From Caldimonas mangrovi (GTDB lineage: Bacteria; Pseudomonadota; Gammaproteobacteria; Burkholderiales; Burkholderiaceae_C), in NCBI RefSeq assembly GCF_023721835.1, contig NZ_JAMKFE010000001.1, forward strand, positions 124,001 to 188,000: a DNA stretch of 64,000 nt, given 5' to 3'. A program made the translations under genes and the position numbers. Below, one piece after another: positions 45,921 to 54,367 of this stretch (position 1 is the stretch's first letter; the number at the start of each line of letters is the position of its first letter). The notes beneath the pieces were generated by a model. That model had not been told where the DNA came from and did not search any database. It was given only the letters and a program-made list of their open reading frames with translations.

Positions 45921-48244
45921 GCGGCGTTGCGCTCCGTGTTGTCGCTCCAGTCCTCGCTCGCTTCGGCGTTGCGCGCCTGCGCTTCGTAGAGTCGCCAGTA
46001 CGCGCCTTCGCGTGCCATCAGCGCGTCGTGCGGGCCGACCTCGACGATCTGGCCGCGGTCCATGACGACCAGGCGGTCGGCCTGGCGCAATGTGCTCAGG
46101 CGGTGCGCGATCGCGATCGTCGTGCGGCCGCGCACGAGGTTGTCGAGCGCTCTCTGAATTTCCTTCTCGGTCTCGGTGTCGACCGACGAGGTGGCCTCGT
46201 CGAGGATCAGGATGCATGGGTCGATCAACAACGCGCGCGCGATCGAGATGCGCTGACGCTCGCCACCGGACAGGCCTTGTCCGCGTTCGCCCACCAGCGA
46301 GTCGTAGCCATGCGGCAGGCGCAGGATGAATTCGTGCGCATGCGCGGCACGTGCTGCCGCGGCGATCTCTGCGCGTGTCGCGTCCGGCTTGCCGTAAGCG
46401 ATGTTCTCGGCGATGGTGCCGAAGAACAGGAAGGGCTCCTGCAGCACCAGGCCGATGTGGCGACGGTATTCGGCCACCGGCAGCGAGCGGATGTCGACGC
46501 CGTCGATGCGGATGGAGCCTTCGCTGACGTCGTAGAAGCGGCAGATCAGGTTGACCAGCGTGCTCTTGCCCGAGCCGCTGTGACCGACCAGGCCGATCAT
46601 CTCGCCTGGCGCGATGTTGAGGTCCAGCCCGCGAATCACCGAGCGGTTGCCGTAGCGGAAGCCGACGTCGCGGATCTCGATGCGACCCTGTACCTTGCCC
46701 AGGTGTATCGGCTGGGTGGGCTCCGGCACGCTGGAGACATGGTCGAGGATGTCGAAGATGCGCTTGGCGCCGGCGGCCGCCTTCTGGGTGACCGACACGA
46801 TACGGCTCATCGAATCGAGCCGGGTGTAGAAGCGGCTGATGTAGGCGAGGAACGCGGTCAGCACACCGACCGTGATGTCGCCACGCGAGACCTGCCAGAT
46901 GCCGAACGCCCACACCACCAGCAGGCCGATCTCGGTCAGCAGCGAGACGGTGGGCGAGAACAGCGACCACACCTTGTTGAGCTTGTCGTTGACGGCCAGG
47001 TTGTGGCGGTTCGCCTCGTGGAACCGGTTCGCTTCGCGCTTTTCCTGGGCAAAGGCCTTGACGACGCGAATGCCCGGGATGGTGTCGGCCAGCACGTTGG
47101 TGACTTCCGACCACACCCGGTCGATCTTCTCGAACCCGGTGCGCAGCCGGTCGCGCACGACGTGGATCAGCCAGGCGATGAAAGGCAGCGGCAGCAGCGT
47201 GACCAGCGCGAGCCATGGGTTGATCGAAAACAGGATGGCCGCGGTCATCACGATCATCAGCACATCGGTCGCGAAGTCGAGCAGGTGCAGCGACAGGAAT
47301 ACGCAGATGCGGTCGGTTTCGCTGCCGATGCGTGCCATCAAATCGCCGGTGCGCTTGCCGCCGAAGTATTCGAGCGAGAGTTTCAGCAAGTGCTCGTAGG
47401 TCGTGGTGCGCAGGTCGGCGCCGATGCGCTCGCTCACCAGCGCCAGGATGTAAGTGCGCGCCCAGCCCAGGCTCCAGGCGACGAGGGCCGCTGCCAGCAG
47501 GCCCCCCAGGTACAGCAGCACCTGCGCAGGGTCGATCGGCGTGCCGTTCTGATAGGGAATCAGCACGTCGTCCATCAGCGGCATCGTCAGATAGGGCGGC
47601 ACCAGCGTGGCGGCGGTGGAGCCGAGCGTCAGCCCGAAGCCGGCGAGCAGCCGGCCGCGATACGGCTTCGCGAAACGCCACAGGCGCAGCAGCGTCCAGG
47701 TGGACACTGGCGCTTCGGGCTCGCCGTCGCAGACTGTGCAGTCTTCCTGGTCGGGCTCTACGGGCGCTTGGCAGCGCTCGCACGGCCGTGGCGCGGGCGG
47801 CAGGACCGGCTGGCCGAGTCGCAGGGCCTCGAGCACCTCGTCGAACCGGTCGATCAGTCGCTGTGCGGCCGCATGGCGCTGCAGCTTGTAGCGCCAACAG
47901 GCCAGCAGGGCGTCCTCGTCGGCGAGTTCCAGCGTGCCGATGCCGGCATGGTCGTGGTGGGCCAGTTTCAGGCCGAGCCGCAGTGGCCATGCACGCCAGG
48001 AAGCGTCGCCGATCAGCGACAGCATCCGGCGATCGGTGAGCACCACGACACCAGAGGTGAAACGAAGTTGTTCGTCGAGGTCAACCTCCAGCCATGCCCG
48101 AACGTTCTCCCCTTCGGCCAGGGCGCTTTCCAGTCGGGAACGCCAGGGCCCGGCCAGCGCAAGCGAGCCGGGCGGCACGCCGCGGAGGGCGGCGTCGGGG
48201 GCGCGAGTGGCGCCGAGATCAGAAGCCGGAGGCTGGATTGTCAT
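45917..48244 (-). CDS. ABC exporter with N-terminal extension and zinc ribbon, cyanophycin-locus associated
   Basis: Half-size exporter of 775 aa. Residues 1-180 are an extension: an unknown alpha/beta domain (about 30-140, with FTSGVVVLTDRRMLSL), then a four-Cys ribbon with Cys155, Cys158, Cys169 and Cys172. Residues about 190-490 are a six-helix transmembrane domain. The nucleotide-binding domain has Walker A GHSGSGKST (554-562), signature LSGGE (658-662) and Walker B ILILDEATSS (about 678-687), all intact. It presumably works as a homodimer. It is divergent from cphA-like genes across 209 bp and coupled to DUF1854. The substrate is unknown; no cyanophycinase is in the window. Confidence 0.9.
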   Translation of the reverse strand: MTIQPPASDLGATRAPDAALRGVPPGSLALAGPWRSRLESALAEGENVRAWLEVDLDEQLRFTSGVVVLTDRRMLSLIGDASWRAWPLRLGLKLAHHDHAGIGTLELADEDALLACWRYKLQRHAAAQRLIDRFDEVLEALRLGQPVLPPAPRPCERCQAPVEPDQEDCTVCDGEPEAPVSTWTLLRLWRFAKPYRGRLLAGFGLTLGSTAATLVPPYLTMPLMDDVLIPYQNGTPIDPAQVLLYLGGLLAAALVAWSLGWARTYILALVSERIGADLRTTTYEHLLKLSLEYFGGKRTGDLMARIGSETDRICVFLSLHLLDFATDVLMIVMTAAILFSINPWLALVTLLPLPFIAWLIHVVRDRLRTGFEKIDRVWSEVTNVLADTIPGIRVVKAFAQEKREANRFHEANRHNLAVNDKLNKVWSLFSPTVSLLTEIGLLVVWAFGIWQVSRGDITVGVLTAFLAYISRFYTRLDSMSRIVSVTQKAAAGAKRIFDILDHVSSVPEPTQPIHLGKVQGRIEIRDVGFRYGNRSVIRGLDLNIAPGEMIGLVGHSGSGKSTLVNLICRFYDVSEGSIRIDGVDIRSLPVAEYRRHIGLVLQEPFLFFGTIAENIAYGKPDATRAEIAAAARAAHAHEFILRLPHGYDSLVGERGQGLSGGERQRISIARALLIDPCILILDEATSSVDTETEKEIQRALDNLVRGRTTIAIAHRLSTLRQADRLVVMDRGQIVEVGPHDALMAREGAYWRLYEAQARNAEASEDWSDNTERNAA

Positions 48245-48453
48245 TCTCTAGAGATGTGGTGCGCGGCGGCGCGGAGAGGCCGCAACCTGACTCTGACGCG
48301 CGAGGCAGCATTGCGGTTGACACCGCCGGTGCCGGCAAGACGTTCGGCGGCGGTCGAACGTGAGTTTTTCGCGTCTCTTCCCCCAATTTCGATGAATTTC
48401 CCGCTGCGGGTCGCTGGAATGCGGCCCGCGAAATCACACGCACACGGCTCTAC
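48245..48453. promoter_or_regulatory. Divergent control region of the cyanophycin locus
   Basis: This 209-bp gap separates the ABC exporter gene from the first cphA-like gene. A perfect 10-bp palindrome TCTCTAGAGA (48245-48254) abuts the exporter start codon. A consensus TTGACA lies at 48317-48322 on the plus strand, but no convincing -10 follows 16-18 bp on. Neither flanking gene shows a strong ribosome-binding site. Promoters for both directions must lie here. Confidence 0.4.
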
Positions 48454-50661
48454 ATGAAAGACATTCGTCTGTTACGCGTCGCCTATCTCGACGGCCCGAG
48501 CCTCTGGACCTACCGCCCCGTCATCGAGGCCTGGGTCGACATCGGCGAGCTGGAGGACTGCCCGTCCAACACGATGCCCGGGTTTGCCCAGCGGCTGGAA
48601 GCCTGGCTGCCGTCTCTGATCGAGCACCGCTGCGGCATCGGTGAGCGCGGTGGCTTCCTGCAACGGCTGCGCGAAGGCACCTGGCCGGCGCACATTCTCG
48701 AACATGTCGCGATCGAGCTGCAGAACCTGGCCGGCTCGCAGGCCGGCTTCGGCAAGGCGCGGCAGACCCCGGTGCGCGGCATCTACAAGGTGGCGTTCAG
48801 GTCACGCAACGAGCAGGTCGGCCGCGCCTGCCTCGAAGCGGCGCGCGAGCTCGTGCTGGCGGCCATGGAAGATCGCCCGTACGACGTGCCGGCCACCGTG
48901 GCAAGGTTGCGTGCGATGGTCGACGCGCTGTGCCTCGGGCCCAGCACCGCGTGCATCGTCGACGCGGCTGGCGAGCGCGGCATACCCGCCATCCGGCTGA
49001 CCGACGGCAACCTCGTGCAACTCGGCCACGGCGCACGCCAGCGCCGCATCTGGACGGCCGAGACCGACCGCACCAGCGCGATCGCCGAGAGCGTCTCCAG
49101 CGACAAGGACCTGACCAAGAGCCTGCTGCAGTCGTGCGGCGTACCGGTGCCGGAAGGGCGCGTGGTCACCAGCGCCGAAGACGCCTGGGAGGCGGCGCAG
49201 GACATCGGTCTGCCGGTGGTGGTGAAGCCCTCGGATGCCAACCACGGGCGCGGCGTGTCCATCGAACTCTCGAGCCGCGACGACGTCGAGGCCGCCTACC
49301 ACCTGGCCGACCAGGAAGGCAGCGAAGTGATCGTCGAGCGCTTCGTGCGCGGCAACGAGCACCGCCTGCTGGTGGTCGGCGGGCGCGTCGTCGCAGCTGC
49401 GCGAGGCGAGACCGCGTCGGTCGTCGGCGATGGCCGCTCGACGGTGGCGGAGTTGATCGACAGCCAGCTCAACACCGACCCGCGCCGCGGTTTGACCGAA
49501 GACTTCCCGCTCAACAAGATCCTGCTGTCGGAAGACCCGGCCGTCGGTCTCGAACTCGCCCGCCAGCAGCTGGCTCCCCAGTCGGTGCCGGCCGAAGGCC
49601 GGCGCGTGCTGATCCAGCGCAACGGCAACGTGGCGTTCGACGAAACCGACGAGGTGCACCCGGACGTGGCCGCCGCCGTGTCGCTGGCAGCGCGCGTGGT
49701 CGGGCTTGACATCGCCGGCGTCGACGTGGTGGCCGAGGACATCTCCCGGCCGCTGGCCGAGCAGCAAGGGGCGGTGGTGGAGGTCAATGCCGGCCCGGGC
49801 CTGCTGATGCATCTGAAGCCGGCCAACGGCCGCGGTCGCCCGGTCGGCCGGGCCATCGCCGACCATCTGTTCGGCGAACACGAGACGGGACGCATCCCGC
49901 TGGTGGGCGTGACGGGCAGTGCCGGCACCAGCCTCATTGCACGGCTGGTGGCGTGGATCCAGCAGTTGCAGGGGCGGCGCGTCGGGTTGGCGTGCACCGA
50001 CGGGCTGTTCCTCGGCAAGCGGCGTGTCGATGGCGCTGCCTGCGCGACCTGGCATGCCGGCCGCCTGCTGCTGATGAACCGGACCGTCGAGGCCGCGGTG
50101 ATCGAAAACGGCGCCGAACAGATCCTGCGTCACGGCCTGGCGTACGACCGCTGCCAGGTCGGCGTGGTGACCGGTGTGGGCGGGGTGGAGGGCCTGCGCG
50201 AGTTCTACATCGACGAACCGCGGCAGGTCTACAACGTGTTGCGCACGCAGGTCGACGTCGTGCTGCCCGATGGCGCTGCCGTGCTGAACGCGGCCGATCC
50301 CCTGGTGGTCGAGATGGCGTCGCTGTGCGACGGCGAGGTGCTGTTCTACGGCATCGACCCGCAGTTGCCGGCCATCGTCGAGCACCGCCAGCAAGGCGGC
50401 CGTGCCGTGTTCATGCGTGATGGCCTGCTGGTGCTGGCGACCGGGTCGGGCGAGCAGCCGCTGGCCGCGTCGGCCGAGGTACCCCTGCTGCGCAGTGCGC
50501 AGACGACCATCGAGCCCGAAAGCGTGCTGGCGGCCGCGGCTGCCGGCTGCGCGCTCGGCCTGCCGCCCGAGTTGGTCCGCATCGGACTGCAGACCTTCGA
50601 GCCCCGGCAGGCGCTCGCGGGCGACCCCGGCGCATACGGCCGTCAGGCCCAGACGCTGTGA
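48454..50661 (+). CDS. Cyanophycin synthetase-like protein with degenerate Mur-ligase domain (CphA2/CphA'-type)
   Basis: Paralogue of CphA, 735 aa. The N-domain keeps a metallopeptidase-like motif (His80, Glu83, His84, Glu88 in AHILEHVAIELQ). The ATP-grasp domain (about 215-470) is intact in outline: VVKPSDANHGRGVSIEL, VERFVRGNEHRLLVV, VEVNAGPGLLMHL. In the Mur-like domain the P-loop reads GSAGTS (488-493), so the ATP-binding Lys is replaced by Thr492. The C-terminal Mur lobe with the DYxHNP and GDRRDE motifs is absent. It should therefore do only ATP-grasp chemistry, and possibly trim polymer through the N-domain. It starts at ATG 48454 without a clear ribosome site and ends 26 nt before cphA. 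Confidence 0.88.
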   Translation: MKDIRLLRVAYLDGPSLWTYRPVIEAWVDIGELEDCPSNTMPGFAQRLEAWLPSLIEHRCGIGERGGFLQRLREGTWPAHILEHVAIELQNLAGSQAGFGKARQTPVRGIYKVAFRSRNEQVGRACLEAARELVLAAMEDRPYDVPATVARLRAMVDALCLGPSTACIVDAAGERGIPAIRLTDGNLVQLGHGARQRRIWTAETDRTSAIAESVSSDKDLTKSLLQSCGVPVPEGRVVTSAEDAWEAAQDIGLPVVVKPSDANHGRGVSIELSSRDDVEAAYHLADQEGSEVIVERFVRGNEHRLLVVGGRVVAAARGETASVVGDGRSTVAELIDSQLNTDPRRGLTEDFPLNKILLSEDPAVGLELARQQLAPQSVPAEGRRVLIQRNGNVAFDETDEVHPDVAAAVSLAARVVGLDIAGVDVVAEDISRPLAEQQGAVVEVNAGPGLLMHLKPANGRGRPVGRAIADHLFGEHETGRIPLVGVTGSAGTSLIARLVAWIQQLQGRRVGLACTDGLFLGKRRVDGAACATWHAGRLLLMNRTVEAAVIENGAEQILRHGLAYDRCQVGVVTGVGGVEGLREFYIDEPRQVYNVLRTQVDVVLPDGAAVLNAADPLVVEMASLCDGEVLFYGIDPQLPAIVEHRQQGGRAVFMRDGLLVLATGSGEQPLAASAEVPLLRSAQTTIEPESVLAAAAAGCALGLPPELVRIGLQTFEPRQALAGDPGAYGRQAQTL

Positions 50662-50687
50662 CATCTTCCCCATCGAAAGAACGATCC

Positions 50688-53294
50688 ATGAAAGTCTCTC
50701 GCGTGCGCGCGCTGCGCGGCCCCAATCTGTGGAGCCGCCGCACCGCGATCGAAGCGGTGGTCCATTGCAGCGAGACCGAGCGCTCGCTCGACCGGCTGCC
50801 CGGTTTCGAGTTGCGCCTGCGTTCCCGCCTGCCGCAAATCGGCGCGCTGCATACCGCGGGACAGGCCGGGCCGACGTCGATGGCTCACGCACTGGAGCGC
50901 GCGACGCTGGCTCTGCAGGCGCAGGCAGGCTGCCCGGTCAGCTTCAGCCGCACCACCGAAACCGTCGAGTGCGGGACCTACCAGGTGGTGATCGAGTACA
51001 CCGAAGAGGCGGTCGGCCGCCTGGCGTTCGAGATGGCCGAGCTGTTGTGCCAGGCAGCGCTGGACGACCTGCCGTTCGACCTGGCGGCGGCCTCGGCGCG
51101 CCTGAGCGAACTGGACGAGGACGAGCGCCTCGGCCCGAGCACCGGCGCCATCGTGCAGGCCGCGGTCGCGCGCGGGATCCCGTATCGGCGCCTCACCCAG
51201 GGCAGCCTGGTGCAGTTCGGCTGGGGCAGCCGCCAGCGCCGCATCCAGGCGGCCGAGATGGACCGCACCAGCGCCATCGCCGAGTCGATTGCGCAGGACA
51301 AGGAATTGACCAAGAAGCTGCTGCATGCCGCCGGCGTGCCGGTACCGCTGGGCCGCCCGGTGAGCGACCTCGATGACGCCTGGGCTGCAGCTTGCGAGAT
51401 CGGCCTGCCGGTGGTCGTGAAGCCACGTGACGGCAACCAGGGCAAGGGCGTGACGGTGAACATCGAGACGCGAGATCACCTGGCGATCGCCTATGCCGCG
51501 GCGTACGAGATCAGTTCCGACGTGATGGTCGAGCGCTACATTCCGGGGCACGACTTCCGCCTGCTGGTGGTCGGCGACCGGCTGGTCGCCGCAGCGCGAC
51601 GCGACCCGCCGCATGTCGTCGGTGACGGCCAGCACACCATCCGCGAACTGGTCGACCGGGTCAATGCCGACCCGCGGCGCGGCGATGGCCATGGAACCGC
51701 CTTGACGAAGATGCGCTTCGACGAGATCGCCCTGGCACGGCTCGCGGTACAGGGCTACGGCGCCGACTCGGTGCCGCCGCAAGGTCAGCGTGTGGTGCTG
51801 CGCAACAACGCGAACCTCAGCACCGGCGGCACGGCCACCGACGTCACCGACGACGTGCACCCCGAGGTCGCGGAGCGCGCCGTCGAGGCTGCCCGCACGA
51901 TCGGGCTGGACATCTGCGGCGTCGACATCGTCTGTGAAACGGTGCTGCGCCCGCTCGAAGAGCAGGGCGGCGGCATCGTCGAGGTCAACGCGGCACCCGG
52001 CTTGCGCATGCACCTGTCGCCGTCCTATGGCAGGGGGCGCGCGGTCGGCGAGGCGATCGTCGACGACATGTTCGCGTCCGGCGAGGACGGTCGCATCCCC
52101 GTGGTGGCGGTCACTGGCACCAACGGCAAGACAACCACCGTGCGGCTGATCTCCCACATCCTCGCAGTGCGGGGCCTGCGCGTGGGCATGACCAACACCG
52201 ACGGCGTCTATGTCGCCGGGCGGCGCATCGACACCGGTGATTGCAGCGGCCCCCGCAGCGCGCGCAACGTGCTGATGCATCCCGACGTCGATGCCGCCGT
52301 GTTCGAGACCGCGCGCGGCGGCATCCTGCGCGAGGGTCTGGCCTTCGACCGCTGCCAGGTGGCAGTGGTGACCAACATCGGCGCAGGCGATCATCTCGGG
52401 CTCAACTACATCACCACGGCCGAAGACCTGGGGGTGCTCAAGCGCGTGATCGTGCAGAACGTGGCCGCGACAGGCACAGCGGTGCTGAACGCAGCCGACC
52501 CGATCGTCGCGGCGATGGCTCGTGAATGCCCGGGTTCAGTGACCTTCTTCGCGGCCGATCGCCATCTGCCGGTAATGGCCGCGCACCGCGCGAAGGGCGG
52601 ACGCGTGGTGTACGTGGACCGGGGGGCCATCGTCGCCGAGTCGGGCAACGTGCAGCATCGTGTCTCGCTGTCGCAGGTGGGCCTTACGAGGGGCGGCACC
52701 ATCGGCTTCCAGGTCGACAACGCGATGGCGGCCACCGCGGCAGCCTGGGCGCTCGGCGTCGAGTGGTCGGTGATCTGCACGGCGCTCGCCGGCTTCTCGA
52801 ACGACGCCGACAATGTGCCGGGGCGTTTCAACGTGTTCGACCATCGAGGCGCGACCGTCATTGCCGACTATGGCCATAACCCGGATGCGATCCAGGCGTT
52901 GGTGCAGGCGGTGGAGGCGATGCCGGCGCGGCGGCGTTCGGTCGTGATCAGCGGGGCTGGCGACCGGCGCGACGAGGACCTGCGCCGGCAGACCGCGATC
53001 CTCGGTCAGGCCTTCGACGACGTGATCCTGTATCAGGACCAGTGCCAGCGAGGCCGCGCCGACGGCGAGGTGCTGGCGCTGCTGAGAGCGGGCCTCGAAG
53101 GGGCCCGGCGCACCAGCCGCATCGACGAGATCCACGGCGAGTTCCTGGCGATCGACACGGCGCTGGAGCGGCTGATGCCGGGCGACTTGTGCCTGGTGCT
53201 GATCGACCAGGTCGAGGAAGCGCTGGCGCATATCGCACAGCGCTGCGCCGACGCGCCCGTACCCGTCGAACTGCTGCTGGCCGAACCCGCCTGA
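50688..53294 (+). CDS. cphA: Cyanophycin synthetase
   Basis: Polymerises aspartate and arginine into multi-L-arginyl-poly-L-aspartate; 868 aa. The ATP-grasp domain, which adds Asp in studied CphA1 enzymes, has VVKPRDGNQGKGVTVNI and VEVNAAPGLRMHLSP. The Mur-ligase-like domain, which adds Arg, has P-loop GTNGKT (477-482), ETARGGILREGLAFDRC, DYGHNPDAI and GAGDRRDED, all intact. In the N-domain the region equivalent to HxxEH...E reads AHALERATLALQ: His67 and Glu70 remain, but the second His is Arg71 and the later Glu is Ala75. The N-domain hydrolase is therefore probably inactive. It follows the cphA2-like gene by 26 nt. Confidence 0.96.
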   Translation: MKVSRVRALRGPNLWSRRTAIEAVVHCSETERSLDRLPGFELRLRSRLPQIGALHTAGQAGPTSMAHALERATLALQAQAGCPVSFSRTTETVECGTYQVVIEYTEEAVGRLAFEMAELLCQAALDDLPFDLAAASARLSELDEDERLGPSTGAIVQAAVARGIPYRRLTQGSLVQFGWGSRQRRIQAAEMDRTSAIAESIAQDKELTKKLLHAAGVPVPLGRPVSDLDDAWAAACEIGLPVVVKPRDGNQGKGVTVNIETRDHLAIAYAAAYEISSDVMVERYIPGHDFRLLVVGDRLVAAARRDPPHVVGDGQHTIRELVDRVNADPRRGDGHGTALTKMRFDEIALARLAVQGYGADSVPPQGQRVVLRNNANLSTGGTATDVTDDVHPEVAERAVEAARTIGLDICGVDIVCETVLRPLEEQGGGIVEVNAAPGLRMHLSPSYGRGRAVGEAIVDDMFASGEDGRIPVVAVTGTNGKTTTVRLISHILAVRGLRVGMTNTDGVYVAGRRIDTGDCSGPRSARNVLMHPDVDAAVFETARGGILREGLAFDRCQVAVVTNIGAGDHLGLNYITTAEDLGVLKRVIVQNVAATGTAVLNAADPIVAAMARECPGSVTFFAADRHLPVMAAHRAKGGRVVYVDRGAIVAESGNVQHRVSLSQVGLTRGGTIGFQVDNAMAATAAAWALGVEWSVICTALAGFSNDADNVPGRFNVFDHRGATVIADYGHNPDAIQALVQAVEAMPARRRSVVISGAGDRRDEDLRRQTAILGQAFDDVILYQDQCQRGRADGEVLALLRAGLEGARRTSRIDEIHGEFLAIDTALERLMPGDLCLVLIDQVEEALAHIAQRCADAPVPVELLLAEPA

Positions 53295-53381
53295 CGGGGC
53301 CTGTCCGCCGTTTGGCGTATGCACGGGCGGGTGGCGCTTGTGTGAGGATGACGTCTTCGAACATCCATCAAGGAGTCTTCT

Positions 53382-54311
53382 GTGCAGCATCAAGTGCGCT
53401 CCGCGCGGCCTGCGGACTGGCCGGCCATCGAGGCCTTGTTGAAAGACTGTGCGCTCCCGGGGCAGGGCGCGCGCGAACACCTGCAGCATTTCATCGTCGC
53501 CGAAGCCGGCGGTATCCTCGGTTGTGCCGGGCTCGAGCCTTACGGTGATGACTTGTTGCTGCGCTCGGTCGGCGTGAAGCCGGCCTATCGCGGGCAGGGC
53601 CTGGGCGAAGCGCTGACCCGGCATCTGTTGGCGCAGGCCATCGCGCAGGACGGTCGGACGATGTGGCTGCGCACCGTCGATGCGGCGGGTTTCTATGCGC
53701 TGCTCGGCTTCCGCCCCAGTGCGCTCGAAGCCGTGCCGCAGGCGATGCGGGCGTCGGCCGAATTCCAGGGGGCCTGTCCGGACAGCAGCACGACGATGCG
53801 GCTCGACCTGCACGCCGGCGTGACGGTCCGTCCGGCGCGCGAAACCGACATGCCGGCGGTGCTCGACATCTACAACCACGAGGTGCGCACCAGCACCGCC
53901 ACCTACCAGTACGCCGAACGCCGGCTCGAGGAACAGGTGGAGCAGTGGGCGCTCAAGCAGCGCGACGGGCACGGGTTTTTCGTCGGTGTCTCGAAACAGG
54001 GCCGTGTGATCGGCTATTCGAGCTACGGGCTGTTCCGGCCGCGTGAAGGCTGGCGCTTCGCTTGCGAGCATTCGGTCTACCTGCACGCCGACTGGCGTGG
54101 CCGCGGCGTCGGCAAGCTGCTGATGCCGCCGGTGATGGCGCATGCCCGAAAACGCGGCTTCCACACGATGGTGGGGGTGGTCGACGCGGCCAACGCCGCG
54201 TCGGTCCGCCTGCACGAGGCGATGGGCTTCAAGGTGGCAGGTGTCGTGCGCGAAGGCGGCTACAAGTTCGATCGCTGGCTCGACGTGGCGTTCGTGCAGG
54301 CGATGCTGTAG
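53382..54311 (+). CDS. Tandem GNAT protein: ArsN2-like plus phosphinothricin-type acetyltransferase
   Basis: Two acetyltransferase domains in one 309-aa chain. The N-terminal half (about 4-135) is ArsN2-like, with SVGVKPAYRGQGLGEALTRHLL as its acetyl-CoA loop. The C-terminal half (about 147-309) resembles phosphinothricin/methionine-sulfoximine N-acetyltransferases: DIYNHEVRTSTATYQ, VYLHADWRGRGVGKLLM, and the VGVVDAANAASVRLHEAMGF motif. The start is GTG with AAGGAG 6 nt upstream. ArsN acts on arsenical antibiotics and related glutamate analogues, so both halves may detoxify amino-acid analogues; that is inference. The 87 bp after cphA hold nothing else. Confidence 0.85.
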   Translation: MQHQVRSARPADWPAIEALLKDCALPGQGAREHLQHFIVAEAGGILGCAGLEPYGDDLLLRSVGVKPAYRGQGLGEALTRHLLAQAIAQDGRTMWLRTVDAAGFYALLGFRPSALEAVPQAMRASAEFQGACPDSSTTMRLDLHAGVTVRPARETDMPAVLDIYNHEVRTSTATYQYAERRLEEQVEQWALKQRDGHGFFVGVSKQGRVIGYSSYGLFRPREGWRFACEHSVYLHADWRGRGVGKLLMPPVMAHARKRGFHTMVGVVDAANAASVRLHEAMGFKVAGVVREGGYKFDRWLDVAFVQAML

Positions 54312-54367
54312 CTCCGTTCGGCTACCATCGCGGCCGTCAATTTCTCAGGTCGAAAGGAAGCAAAGCT

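Noticed and set aside
48317-48322. TTGACA as a defined promoter for the cphA-like gene
   Set aside because: No -10 at 16-18 bp; kept only as an observation in the control region.
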